Source: Streptomyces acidicola (lineage in GTDB: Bacteria; Actinomycetota; Actinomycetes; Streptomycetales; Streptomycetaceae). Taken from it: DNA of 64,000 nucleotides. The position numbers were made by a program, and so were the translations under genes. Numbering within the stretch: the stretch's first letter is position 1; every line of letters begins with the position of its first letter. Positions 32,771-41,493 of the stretch are shown here, piece after piece. The stretch lies in NCBI RefSeq assembly GCF_009377235.1, contig NZ_VMNX01000003.1:62001-126000 (forward strand), in the 5' to 3' direction. A model generated the notes under the pieces. That model was given only the letters and a program-made list of their open reading frames with translations, made no database searches and had not been told where the DNA came from.

Positions 32771-33430
32771 CGCCGCGCGGTCCGCTGTCAGATAGGCGAT
32801 GACCATGTCGCCCAGCATGGTCCGGTAGTGCTCGCGCTGGTCGGCGGCGATCAGGTCGCGGCCGAAGAGGGCACCGAACGTGTGCCGGTTGGCGACGCGG
32901 AAGAAGCAGAACGAGCTGATCATCGCGTGCAGGTCCACCGCGTCCACGTCCGCGGTGAACAGGCCCGACTCCCGGCCCGACTCCAGGATGCGGCGGATGA
33001 CCTCCAGCGCGGGGGAGCCGATGCGTCCCAACTCCTCGGAGGCGGCGATGTGTTCGGCCTCGTGGATGTTCTCGATGCTCACCAGGCGGATGAAGTCGGG
33101 GTGCGCCTCGTGGTGGTCGAAGGTCAGCTCGGCCAGCCGGCGGATGGCCGCGACCGGGTCCAGGTGCTCGACGTTCAGCTCCTGCTCGGCCTGCCGGATC
33201 ACCGAGTACGCGCGCTCCAGAACGGCCGTGAACAGCTGTTCCTTGCCGCCGAAGTAGTAGTAGATCATCCGCTTCGTGGTGCGGGTGCGGGCCGCGATCT
33301 CGTCGACGCGCGCCCCGGCGTACCCGGCGCGGGCGAACTCCGCGGTCGCCACGTCGAGGATCTCGGCCCTCGTGCGGGCCGCGTCGCGCAGCCGCCCGCC
33401 GGAACGGGCCGGCTCGTCGACAGTGGTCAT
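32765..33430 (-). CDS. TetR-family regulator of the quinate/shikimate locus
   Basis: This 221-residue protein has a helix-turn-helix near residues 20-65 (ILDVATAEFARAGYAGARVDEIAARTRTTKRMIYYYFGGKEQLF) and a TetR_C-type helical domain with IRQAEQELNVEHLDPVAAIRRLAELTFDHH. ATG 33430 follows GAGGAA; the open frame upstream is low-complexity. It sits between a transporter and the catabolic enzymes and is the natural candidate to bind the two matching sites at 32551 and 33789. The effector is unknown, perhaps shikimate or protocatechuate. Confidence 0.9.
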   Translation of the reverse strand: MTTVDEPARSGGRLRDAARTRAEILDVATAEFARAGYAGARVDEIAARTRTTKRMIYYYFGGKEQLFTAVLERAYSVIRQAEQELNVEHLDPVAAIRRLAELTFDHHEAHPDFIRLVSIENIHEAEHIAASEELGRIGSPALEVIRRILESGRESGLFTADVDAVDLHAMISSFCFFRVANRHTFGALFGRDLIAADQREHYRTMLGDMVIAYLTADRAAD

Positions 33431-33650
33431 CGGGTTCCTCGGATTCCTCGGGTTCCTTCGGGCGGGGGGCGGGCCGGTTCCCGGTCGGCCCAGGGCGTTC
33501 GGGGCGCCCGGGGGGCGTCCCGCGACGACCCGGGGTCGGCCCCCCGGTCGAGATCCAGTGTCCGCGATGAAGGGCTTCCGGTGCCCGCGATTGTAGAAGC
33601 AGATGGTCATCGCGCAGGGGGTGCGGGTAGCTCAAGCCCGTCCGGGCCTC

Positions 33651-33697
33651 CGGCCCCGCTCAGGTCTCTGCGGTCATTCCGGCCCCGCTCAGGTCTC
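33651..33697 (+). repeat. Tandem 29-bp duplication in the intergenic region
   Basis: CGGCCCCGCTCAGGTCTC occurs at 33651-33668 and again at 33680-33697, with similar flanking bases. It lies upstream of the operator and promoter of the dehydrogenase gene. Confidence 0.7.
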
Positions 33698-33788
33698 CGC
33701 GGGACTCATCGGCCCACCGGGCCACCGGTCCGCCGGTCGTTCCGGGGCGGTGACGTGCCCCTTCCCAGGATGTCGGTGGGCTGATATG

Positions 33789-33813
33789 ACTAACGAACCA
33801 GTTCGTTCATTAG
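33789..33813. promoter_or_regulatory. Palindromic operator upstream of the shikimate dehydrogenase-like gene
   Basis: ACTAACGAACCAGTTCGTTCATTAG contains the inverted repeat AACGAAC / GTTCGTT with a CA spacer. It lies 23 bp before the chosen GTG start, so bound repressor would block transcription, and it matches the transporter site. Confidence 0.75.
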
Positions 33814-33836
33814 CTCCGCTCGCAGGAGGCCCAGCC

Positions 33837-34712
33837 GTGCCCCAGGACTCGTATCTCGTCGGTCTCATCGGGTCGGGCATCGGGCCCTCGCTCAGCCCCG
33901 CGCTGCACGAGCGTGAGGCCGACCGGCAGGGCCTGCGCTATGTGTACCGCCTGATCGACATCGACACCCTCCATGCCGGACCCGAGGCGGTGGGTGACCT
34001 CGTGCGGGCCGCCCGCGACCTGGGCTTCGACGGGCTGAACATCACGCACCCGTGCAAGCAGCTCGTCATCGAGCACCTGGACGCGCTCTCCCCGGGGGCC
34101 GAGGCGCTCGGCGCGGTCAACACCGTCGTCTTCCAGGACGGCCGCTCCATCGGCCACAACACGGACGTCACCGGATTCGCGGCCTCCTTCGCCCGCGGCC
34201 TGCCCGACGTCCCGCTGGAGCGCGTGGTGCAGCTGGGCGCCGGAGGCGCGGGCGCGGCCGTCGCCCACGCCATGCTCACCCTCGGCGCCGGGCACATCAC
34301 CGTGGTGGACGCGATGCCCGACCGGTCCGCCGACCTCGCCGCCTCACTGAACCGGCACTTCGGCCCCGGCCGCGCGGCCACCGCGGCCCTCGACGCCCTG
34401 CCCCGGCTGCTGGCCGACGCCGACGGCGTCGTACACGCGACACCCACCGGGATGGCCGCCCACCCCGGTCTGCCGTTTCCGGCCGGGCTGCTGCGGCCGG
34501 GGCTGTGGATCGCCGAGGTGGTCTACCGGCCGTTGGAGACGGAGCTGCTGCGCACCGCCCGAGCGGTTGGCTGTCCCGTTCTGGACGGGGGCGGGATGGC
34601 TGTGTTCCAGGCCGCGGACGCGTTCCGTCTCTTCACCGGCCGGGAGCCGGACGCCACCCGGATGCTGGCGGACATCGCGGAGTTGGCCGACGTTGCGAGT
34701 GTCCGTAACTGA
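33837..34712 (+). CDS. Shikimate/quinate 5-dehydrogenase (catabolic-type)
   Basis: This 291-residue AroE-family NAD(P) enzyme has LIGSGIGPSLSPALHERE (substrate serines), NITHPCKQ (catalytic Lys), GAVNTVVF, GHNTDVTGF (catalytic Asp) and the Rossmann loop LGAGGAGAAVAHAML. It interconverts shikimate and 3-dehydroshikimate, or quinate and dehydroquinate. GTG 33837 follows GGAGG at good distance; the upstream ATG 33786 would put the operator inside the coding region. It is followed after 91 bp by the QuiC-like gene. The setting favours a breakdown rather than aromatic-biosynthesis role. Confidence 0.87.
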   Translation: MPQDSYLVGLIGSGIGPSLSPALHEREADRQGLRYVYRLIDIDTLHAGPEAVGDLVRAARDLGFDGLNITHPCKQLVIEHLDALSPGAEALGAVNTVVFQDGRSIGHNTDVTGFAASFARGLPDVPLERVVQLGAGGAGAAVAHAMLTLGAGHITVVDAMPDRSADLAASLNRHFGPGRAATAALDALPRLLADADGVVHATPTGMAAHPGLPFPAGLLRPGLWIAEVVYRPLETELLRTARAVGCPVLDGGGMAVFQAADAFRLFTGREPDATRMLADIAELADVASVRN

Positions 34713-34803
34713 GGGGAACCCCCTCGCGGCGGAGCCGCACAGTGTCACAGCCCTGCGCCCCCGGGCGTGCTGCCGGAACCCAGGTCCTGAAGGAGCACTG
34801 TCC

Positions 34804-36687
34804 ATGCGTACCTCCATCGCCACCGTCTCGCTCAGCGGATCCCTCACCGAGAAACTCACGGCCGCCTCCCGGGCGGGTTTCGACGGCGTCGAGATCTTCG
34901 AGAACGACCTGCTCGCCAGCCCCCTCACCCCCGAGGAGATCCGCGCCCGCTGCGCCGACCTGGGCCTGAGCATCGACCTCTACCAGCCCATGCGCGACAT
35001 CGAGGCCGTGCCGCCGGAGGAGTTCGCCCGCAACCTGCGGCGTGCCCACCACAAGTTCGAGCTGATGGGCCGCCTCGGCGCCGACACCGTCCTCGTCTGC
35101 TCCAGCGTCTCCCCGCTCGCCCGGGACGACGACGCGCTCGCCGCTGCCCAGCTGTGCCAACTGGCCGACCTCGCCCAGGGCTTCGGCATCCGCGTCGCGT
35201 ACGAGGCGCTGGCGTGGGGGCGGCACGTGAACACGTACGACCACGCCTGGCGCATCGTCGAGGCGGCCGGCCATCCGGCGCTCGGCACCTGCCTGGACAG
35301 CTTCCACATCCTCGCCCGCGGCTCCGACCCGAAGGACCTCGAGGGCATCGCCGACATCCCCGGCGAGAAGATCTTCTTCCTGCAACTCGCCGACGCCCCG
35401 CTCATGGCGATGGACGTCCTGCAGTGGAGCCGCCACTACCGCTGCTTCCCCGGGCAGGGCGGCCTCGACGTCACCGGCCTGCTCCGGCACGTCATCGCGG
35501 CCGGATACCAGGGCCCGCTGTCCCTGGAGATCTTCAACGACGTGTTCCGGCAGGCCGAGGCGGGTCCCACCGCCATCGACGCGCACCGCTCCCTCCTCGT
35601 GCTCCAGGAGGCGGCCGGCCTGGCCCCGCTGCCCGCACCCGTCGTCCCCACGGGCGCGGCCTTCGTCGAACTCGTCACCGTCGACGCGGAACCCGCCTCC
35701 GCGCTCCTCGGCGCCCTCGGCTTCGCCCGGACGGCCCGCCACCGCAGCAAGCCCGTGGACCTGTGGCAGCAGGGCGAGGCCCGCATCCTGGTCAACTTGG
35801 GCCCGGCCGCCCGCCGCCACGGCACCTTTCTCGCCGCCGTCGGCCTGGAATCCCCGGACCCCGCCGGAGCGGCCCGCCGCGCCGAGGCCCTCCTCGCCCC
35901 CGTGCTGCCGCGCCGCCGCGCTCCCGAGGACGCGCCCCTCGACGCGGTGGCGGCCCCCGACGGCACGGAACTCTTCTTCGTCGCCACAGTCGCCACAGTC
36001 GCCACAGTCGCCACAGTCGCCACGAACGGCATGAACAGGACGAACAGGGCGGTCGCCGAGGTCGCCACCGGCATCGCGAATCAACCGGAACTCCCCGACT
36101 GGCGCGCCGACTTCGTGGACGTCCCGCACCACGACGCGACCCCCCACGGAGTCACCCGTATCGACCACCTGGCCCTCACCCAGCCCTGGCACGAGTTCGA
36201 CGAGGCGGTCCTCTTCCATCGCGGCGTGCTCGGGCTGCACGCCCAGGAGTGCGTCGACGTCGCCGACCCCTACGGACTGCACCGCAGTCGCGCGGTCAGC
36301 AACCCCGACGGCAGCGTCCGTATCGCCCTCGGCGTCGGCGCCGCTCCCACCGACGACGGCGCCCGCGCCCAGCACATCGCGCTCGCCACCGACGACGTGG
36401 TCGCGACGGCCCGCGCGTTCCGCGCCGCCGGCGGCCGACTGCTGACGGTGCCCGCGAACTACCACGACGACCTGGCCGCCCAGTACGAGTTCGCCGACGG
36501 GGAGCTGGAGACGTACCGCGAGCTGGGCATCCTCTACGACCGGGACGCACACGGCGAGTTCCGGCACTGCTACACCGACACCGTCGGCCGCGTCTTCTTC
36601 GAACTCGTCCAGCGCGACGGCGGCTACCGCGGCTACGGTGCCCGCAACGCGCCCGTCCGGCTGGCCGCGCAGCACGCCGTGCGGTGA
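34804..36687 (+). CDS. quiC: 3-Dehydroshikimate dehydratase, QuiC type (TIM barrel plus HPPD-like domain)
   Basis: This 627-residue two-domain enzyme converts 3-dehydroshikimate to protocatechuate. The N-terminal sugar-isomerase-like TIM barrel has metal ligands E134 (YEALAW), D165 (LDSFH), Q194 (FFLQLAD) and E242 (LEIFN). After about residue 275 comes an HPPD-like vicinal-oxygen-chelate part with its metal triad: RIDHLAL, AQHIALA and FFELVQR. A run of A-T-V repeats lies in the linker between the two VOC halves. AAGGAG precedes ATG 34804. Metal positions at E134 and D165 agree with my memory of bacterial QuiC. Confidence 0.92.
   Translation: MRTSIATVSLSGSLTEKLTAASRAGFDGVEIFENDLLASPLTPEEIRARCADLGLSIDLYQPMRDIEAVPPEEFARNLRRAHHKFELMGRLGADTVLVCSSVSPLARDDDALAAAQLCQLADLAQGFGIRVAYEALAWGRHVNTYDHAWRIVEAAGHPALGTCLDSFHILARGSDPKDLEGIADIPGEKIFFLQLADAPLMAMDVLQWSRHYRCFPGQGGLDVTGLLRHVIAAGYQGPLSLEIFNDVFRQAEAGPTAIDAHRSLLVLQEAAGLAPLPAPVVPTGAAFVELVTVDAEPASALLGALGFARTARHRSKPVDLWQQGEARILVNLGPAARRHGTFLAAVGLESPDPAGAARRAEALLAPVLPRRRAPEDAPLDAVAAPDGTELFFVATVATVATVATVATNGMNRTNRAVAEVATGIANQPELPDWRADFVDVPHHDATPHGVTRIDHLALTQPWHEFDEAVLFHRGVLGLHAQECVDVADPYGLHRSRAVSNPDGSVRIALGVGAAPTDDGARAQHIALATDDVVATARAFRAAGGRLLTVPANYHDDLAAQYEFADGELETYRELGILYDRDAHGEFRHCYTDTVGRVFFELVQRDGGYRGYGARNAPVRLAAQHAVR
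35983..36018 (+). repeat. In-frame 9-bp tandem repeat in quiC
   Basis: GCCACAGTC occurs four times in a row, followed by a degenerate fifth (GCCACGAAC), encoding A-T-V units between the two VOC half-domains. A unit of 9 bp keeps the frame, so copy number could vary without breaking the gene. Confidence 0.9.
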
Positions 36688-36688
36688 C

Positions 36689-38155
36689 TCAACTACGGCT
36701 GACGGACCTGGTCACACCGGCGAGGACCGTCGTGGCCAGAATCCAGCCCGTGATGATGAGGACGTAGGACAGCGTCTGATACCAGCCCTGCGGGGCGAAC
36801 GCGCCCTCCTGGCCGAAGGAGATCACCGGCAGCAGCAGGTCGAGCGTGTAGAACACCGGGTCGAACTGCGGGGCCTCGGACGGCTTGAGCGGGGGCGGGT
36901 GGTGCAGCCCGTACGCGGCCGAGCCGACGGCGAGCAGCGACAGCAACCAGACGCAGGCGCGCAGCGGGCGGAAACCATAGCCGACGGTCGCGTCCTGGAC
37001 GTGGCCCCACAGACGGCCGTACCAGGCAAGCGTGGAGCGGTGGCGGCGCTGCTTGGCGAGTTGCACGAGGCGGGCCGCGTGGTCGTCGCCGATGCGGCGG
37101 TAGGCGGCGGTCAACTGCTCGTAGGCGTGCGGGACATACCCCTCGCGGTCCCGCTCCAGCATCGGCAGGCGGCGCTCGGCGGGCTCGTGGGGGATGAGCG
37201 TGGTGTAGCCGAGGCTGTTGAGGAGGACCACGTCCGGCACCGCCTCCGGTTCCAGGAACAGGACGTCGATCTGGGTGCGGCGCAGATTGAGTCTGCCGTC
37301 CAGCGACGCGCTTCCCCGCAGCCAGAGTTCCCCGAACGTGGAGCCGCTCGCCCGCAGCGCCGCGTCACCGGGGTTCGACAGACGGATGTGCGACAGGTCG
37401 AGGCGGCCCGCGACACGGGCGCCGCCCAGGCCGATCCAGCCGGCCGCTTCCACGCGCCGCATGAGGACATTGCCCTCCACGACAAGGGTTTGTGCGTCGA
37501 GGACGGCGTGGCCGGGGTGGTACAGCCGTGCCCCGTTGAGGTCGACCGATCCGGCGACGGCGGCGCCGTCGAGCCGTATCTCGCCGTGCGTGCGCAGCCT
37601 GGGCGCACATATCTCGTCCTCGATGGTCGCCTGCTTGAGCTGCAGTACGGGCTGCGGCCCGTCCGGCGCGGTGAGCTCCGCCCCCTCCAGGAACAGCGTC
37701 CCCGAGATCTGTGCCCCGCCGAGGCGGACCGGTCCGCGCAGCCGGCAGCGCGTCAGCCGCAGACTGCCGTCCACCCTGACACGCGCCGAAGCCAGGCCGG
37801 GAAGCACGGAGCCGGACAGGTTGAGGTAACTCAGATGGGCGCCGGACAGGTCGGGAGCGTCGTCGAAGCGGCACTGGCTCAGGCGTACGACGCTGTCGAC
37901 CGTCGCGTACCGCAGGTCCAGGACGCCGGTGATCCGGGCACCGGCGACCTTGAGCGCGGCGACCTCCCCTTCCTGCCGCGGAGCCTTCAGCAGCAGCGCC
38001 CGCACCACGCTCGCCCGTACGGTCCGCTCCGGCCCCCACTCGCCGCCGGGCGAGGCGTCCTCGTCCCCAGCCGTACGGAAGTCCACGGCCTCGCCCCGGG
38101 GAAACGCCCGCCACACCCGCGCCTCGGCCGGCGTCAGATCGTTGATCTCGCTCAC
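36689..38155 (-). CDS. Membrane-anchored beta-helix (pentapeptide-like) protein
   Basis: This 488-residue protein has an extended region of repeats about 20-22 residues long, such as VAGARITGVLDLRYATVDSVVRLSQC, LSGAHLSYLNLSGSVL, VDGSLRLTRCRLRGPVRLGGAQISGTLFLEGAEL and IRLDGAAVAGSVDLNGARL. These suggest a right-handed beta-helix related to pentapeptide-repeat proteins. Three hydrophobic segments near the C-terminus (ACVWLLSLLAVGSAAYG, FYTLDLLLPVISFG, LIITGWILATTVLAGV) anchor it. The start is GTG 38155 with weak ribosome binding. It is convergent with quiC (1-bp gap). I recall similar Streptomyces proteins called membrane-associated oxidoreductases, but nothing in the sequence supports that activity. 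Confidence 0.78.
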   Translation of the reverse strand: MSEINDLTPAEARVWRAFPRGEAVDFRTAGDEDASPGGEWGPERTVRASVVRALLLKAPRQEGEVAALKVAGARITGVLDLRYATVDSVVRLSQCRFDDAPDLSGAHLSYLNLSGSVLPGLASARVRVDGSLRLTRCRLRGPVRLGGAQISGTLFLEGAELTAPDGPQPVLQLKQATIEDEICAPRLRTHGEIRLDGAAVAGSVDLNGARLYHPGHAVLDAQTLVVEGNVLMRRVEAAGWIGLGGARVAGRLDLSHIRLSNPGDAALRASGSTFGELWLRGSASLDGRLNLRRTQIDVLFLEPEAVPDVVLLNSLGYTTLIPHEPAERRLPMLERDREGYVPHAYEQLTAAYRRIGDDHAARLVQLAKQRRHRSTLAWYGRLWGHVQDATVGYGFRPLRACVWLLSLLAVGSAAYGLHHPPPLKPSEAPQFDPVFYTLDLLLPVISFGQEGAFAPQGWYQTLSYVLIITGWILATTVLAGVTRSVSRS

Positions 38156-38266
38156 GCCGGGACTCTGACGTGACCCCTCTGGGCTGTCAACTCGCCGTGG
38201 CTGTCCGAATTCCCGGCAGACACCCCGACCGCAACGCCATGAGACTGGCAACCCGCGCAGCCCGCC

Positions 38267-38366
38267 CCAGGCCCTGTCGTCAAACTCCCGTCGTCCGCCC
38301 GGAGGGCTGGGGGCACCTCCCACGCCCTTAAGGCAGTGGGGGAGGGAGTTTGACGACAGGGCCTGG
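38267..38366. mobile_element. MITE-like element with perfect 23-bp terminal inverted repeats
   Basis: The ends CCAGGCCCTGTCGTCAAAC... (38267-38289) and ...GTTTGACGACAGGGCCTGG (38344-38366) are perfectly complementary over 23 bp and enclose 54 bp of GC-rich DNA that can fold further. The 100-bp unit has no coding capacity. I recall CCTGTCGTCAAA-type ends from Streptomyces insertion sequences. It lies 39 bp before the next gene and may supply or block its promoter. Confidence 0.75.
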
Positions 38367-38405
38367 ACCCTCAGCCGAACGCACCCGACGCGGAGGCGGA
38401 CCGTC

Positions 38406-39989
38406 ATGCCGAACGGAGCGCAGATCCTCATCGAAGGCCTAGTGGACGCGGGCGTCGACATGTGTTTCGCCCACCCCGGCACCTCCGCGACGCACATCGT
38501 GGCCGCCCTGGACGACGTGCCCCGGATGCGGCCCGTCCTGTGCCTCTTCGAGGGGGTCGCCACGGGCGCCGCCGACGGCTACGCACGCATCGCGGGGAAA
38601 CCGGCCTGCACTCTTCTGCACCTGGGCCCGGGCCTGGCGAACGGACTGGCCAACCTGGACAACGCCCGCCGCGTCGGCACCCCTGTCGTGAACATCGTCG
38701 GCGACCACGCGCCGCGGCACCAACGCCTCGACGCGTCCCCGGAGTCCGACCTCATGTCCCTGGCCCGCACGGTCTCCGGCTGGACCCGGCGCACGTATCA
38801 GGCCACCGATCTGGCGGGGGACGTCGCGGAGGCGGTCGCGGCGGCATACGGACCGCCCGGCTCGGTGGCGACCCTTGTCGTGCCCGCGGACGTGTCGTCG
38901 TCGGAGGCGGACAAGAGCTCCGGGACGGTCCGGGTCGAGGTGCCGGGCGCCCGGCCGGGAACTCGGCCCCGGCCGGGTGCCGTGTCCTCGGCGGCCGTGG
39001 CGGCCGCCGCCGAGGTGCTGAGGTCCGGGGAACCAGCCGTCCTCCTCCTCGGCGGCGCCGCCACCCACGGCCCCGGACTGCACGCCGCCGCCCGTATCGC
39101 CGCTGCGACGGGCGCCCGGCTGCTCTGCGAGTCCTTCCCCGCCCGGCTGGAGCGCGGCGCCGGACTGCCCCCGGTCGAGCGGCTCGCACACGGGACCGCC
39201 GACGCCTCCGCCCAACTCGCGGAAATACGATACCTGTTGCTCGCGGGCACCACGACTCCAGTGGCCTTCTTCACGCATCCGGAGCAGCACGGCCGCCCGG
39301 AGCCGCACGGTTGCGAGGTGCGGTCGCTGGCCGAGGGGACGGAGGATGTGACGGCAGCGCTGGAAGAACTGGCGGGTGCCTTCGACCCGCCGAGTCCCTT
39401 TCGGCAGAAGCCTCTCCGTCCCGAGCGGCCCACCGGTGAGCTCACCGCCGAGTCGGCCGCCGCGGCGATCGGCGCGCTGCTGCCCGAGGGAGCGATCGTC
39501 GTCGACGAGTCGAACACCTCGGGCCTGTGGCTGCCGGACGCCACCGCGGGCGCACCGCCGCACGACTGGCTGCCCCTGACCGGCGGCGCCATCGGCCAGG
39601 GGCTGCCCGCGGCCGTGGGCGCCGCACTGGCCGCCCCCGACCGGCGCGTGCTGGCCCTGGAGGCGGACGGCAGCGCGATGTACAGCCCCCAGGCGCTGTG
39701 GACGATGGCCCGCGAGGAACTCGACGTCACCGTCGTCGTCTTCGACAACCGCGCCTACTCGGCCCTCAGCCGGGAGCTGATGTCCGCCGGCGCCGACCCC
39801 GACGGGGAATGGGTCGCCGACCTCCTCGAACTGTCCCGGCCCGACCTCGACTTCGTCGGTCTCGCCCGCGCCATGGGCGTCCCCGCCGAACAGGCCACCA
39901 CCGCTGAGGAGTTCACCGCCATCCTGGGCCGGGCCCTCGCCGAGCCCGGCCCCTACCTCGTCGACTGCGACGTGCCGCCGGCCGGCTAG
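38406..39989 (+). CDS. ThDP-dependent enzyme (acetolactate synthase / benzoylformate decarboxylase family)
   Basis: This 527-residue protein has three ThDP-enzyme domains. The N-terminal PYR domain has the activating glutamate E49 in LCLFEGVATGAADGYARIAGKPA. The C-terminal PP domain has LPLTGGAIGQGLPAAVGAALAAP and the ThDP-metal motif EADGSAMYSPQALWTMAREELDVTVVVFDN. The middle domain has a Rossmann-like VLLLGGAATHGPG. The reaction is not settled: acetolactate synthase-like enzymes without a small subunit are often 2-oxo acid decarboxylases, and no FAD-site signature is obvious. GGAGGCGG precedes ATG 38406. It converges on the next gene with 6 bp between. Confidence 0.88.
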   Translation: MPNGAQILIEGLVDAGVDMCFAHPGTSATHIVAALDDVPRMRPVLCLFEGVATGAADGYARIAGKPACTLLHLGPGLANGLANLDNARRVGTPVVNIVGDHAPRHQRLDASPESDLMSLARTVSGWTRRTYQATDLAGDVAEAVAAAYGPPGSVATLVVPADVSSSEADKSSGTVRVEVPGARPGTRPRPGAVSSAAVAAAAEVLRSGEPAVLLLGGAATHGPGLHAAARIAAATGARLLCESFPARLERGAGLPPVERLAHGTADASAQLAEIRYLLLAGTTTPVAFFTHPEQHGRPEPHGCEVRSLAEGTEDVTAALEELAGAFDPPSPFRQKPLRPERPTGELTAESAAAAIGALLPEGAIVVDESNTSGLWLPDATAGAPPHDWLPLTGGAIGQGLPAAVGAALAAPDRRVLALEADGSAMYSPQALWTMAREELDVTVVVFDNRAYSALSRELMSAGADPDGEWVADLLELSRPDLDFVGLARAMGVPAEQATTAEEFTAILGRALAEPGPYLVDCDVPPAG

Positions 39990-39995
39990 CCGCCG

Positions 39996-41399
39996 CTACG
40001 ACCGGTCCCACGCCTCCCGGTGCCTGCGGTGGGCGTCGGTCAGTCCGTTCACGAAGTAGCGCTCGTAGTACTCGGTCTCGACGTGATGTGCCTGGAGCCA
40101 GACGCCCGGCACGTGGATCGCGTCCGTGTGTGCCGGGAAGCGGCCGTGCGTGCGCAGGACGTACTCACAGATGTCCCGCGCACACTCGATCACCCGCTCC
40201 TCGTACTCGCTGGCCTCGGCGAGGTACCGCTGCCCGTAGTCCTCCTTGTAGATCCGGGCGAAGACGTCCTTGTCGGTGTACGTGCCGCCCGGCCCGAACT
40301 TCTCGCGGATGACCGCGTCCACGGCGTCCGACATCGACCGGTACGCCGGTGGGCACGCGGCCGCGATCAGCGGTTCGCCCTCGGGGGAGCGCAGACCGAC
40401 CGGGTGGGAGCGGACGTCGCGGTACCTGGGCAGCGGGATGTGCCAGCGCCACAGGTCGGCGAGGCGCCAGCGCGGGGTGACGAACGTGAAGCCGAGCATC
40501 CTGCCGTAGCGACGGGAGAACTTCGGGTCGCCCAGCGCGATCTGCGGATGGAGCGAGGCGTGGATCCAGGCGCCGAGACCCATGCCCTCCGCCGTCAGCA
40601 TCAGGTTCTGCAGCAGCAGGTCCGCCTCGATCTGTGTGCGCAGGGGGCCGAGCGCGCCGAGCGGCAGCTTCAGGTCCTTGTTGAGGAAGCCGTTCTCGAT
40701 CCACTTCTTCACCCCGGCCGGGCGGTAGAAGTTGCGGTCGTCGACCAGGGTCGGCCGGGCCCCGTCCGGCTGGGTGAGCAGGTACATCAAGGCGTTGACG
40801 TACTGGTGCGACAGGTCGACGACCGGGAAGAACAGCGTCGTCCCGGGCAGGTTGGACAGGAACCGGTTCGAGTCGAGGTATGCCGGGAAGTCGCGCTGTC
40901 CCTCGGCCACGTCGAGGCGGTGGTCGAGGACCTTCACCTTCGACTCGCGGGCTCGCGCGATCAGTGTGTCCGCGTCGAACGGCTCCCGCGGCGCGGGCGG
41001 CAGCTTGCGCAGGTAGTACGTCCCCGAGTCGTTGATCATGAAGAAGTGGGTGCCCTGGGCGTTGTCCGGGCTGCCCGCGGTGCGGCCCGCCATGGTCAGG
41101 TTGGGTTTGGCCATGATGGGCTTGCCGTCCCGCGGGTCGTCGAACGGCCGGTCCGGCATGGTCAGCCCCGTGCACCCGGTGATCGCGATGAGTACCGCCT
41201 CCTCCAGCTCCGACAGGGGCTGCGCGGTGTGCGGGGAGGAGTAGCTCATCGTTCCGGCGGTCACCGACGCGCCCCGGCTGACCCGGTGGGTGCGGCGCCG
41301 CCAGACCGTCTCCAGCAAGGGGCGCCGGAACAGGTCCTCGAGCCCAGGGTGGCCCTGGGCCGCGCTCATGTTCTCTGGTCGATCGTCAATCACTGACAT
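39996..41399 (-). CDS. Nitroreductase-like protein paired with the peroxidase gene
   Basis: This 467-residue protein has an N-terminal half with nitroreductase-type features: RRRTHRVSRGAS, LSELEEAVLIAITGCTGL, and later QIEADLLLQNLMLTAEGMGLGAWIHASLHPQIALGD, the region that in nitroreductases holds the flavin-binding helix. The C-terminal part (EKFGPGGTYTDKDVFARIYKEDYGQRYL, AHHVETEYYERYFVNGLTDAHRRHREAW) is unfamiliar. It is probably a flavin-dependent oxidoreductase. GGGGG lies before ATG 41399. It is 85 bp downstream of the peroxidase gene on the same strand, so the two probably form an operon. Confidence 0.65.
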   Translation of the reverse strand: MSVIDDRPENMSAAQGHPGLEDLFRRPLLETVWRRRTHRVSRGASVTAGTMSYSSPHTAQPLSELEEAVLIAITGCTGLTMPDRPFDDPRDGKPIMAKPNLTMAGRTAGSPDNAQGTHFFMINDSGTYYLRKLPPAPREPFDADTLIARARESKVKVLDHRLDVAEGQRDFPAYLDSNRFLSNLPGTTLFFPVVDLSHQYVNALMYLLTQPDGARPTLVDDRNFYRPAGVKKWIENGFLNKDLKLPLGALGPLRTQIEADLLLQNLMLTAEGMGLGAWIHASLHPQIALGDPKFSRRYGRMLGFTFVTPRWRLADLWRWHIPLPRYRDVRSHPVGLRSPEGEPLIAAACPPAYRSMSDAVDAVIREKFGPGGTYTDKDVFARIYKEDYGQRYLAEASEYEERVIECARDICEYVLRTHGRFPAHTDAIHVPGVWLQAHHVETEYYERYFVNGLTDAHRRHREAWDRS

Positions 41400-41453
41400 G
41401 TGAATCCCCCGTTGATTCTTGCGTTGACTGACTCCTGCGTTGCCTCTTGTCTC

Positions 41454-41493
41454 TCAGGCCCCGTCAGTTCTCTCTCAGACCTCGTCAGTTCTT
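41454..41493 (+). repeat. Two imperfect direct copies between the nitroreductase and peroxidase genes
   Basis: CTCAGGCCCCGTCAGTTCT is followed by CTCAGACCTCGTCAGTTCT about 21 bp on. The second copy reaches the stop end of the peroxidase gene. Confidence 0.6.

Noticed and set aside
34633..36675. 680-codon minus-strand frame opposite quiC
   Set aside because: It is Val/Gly/Asp-rich without any domain, while the plus strand encodes both QuiC domains with intact metal ligands.
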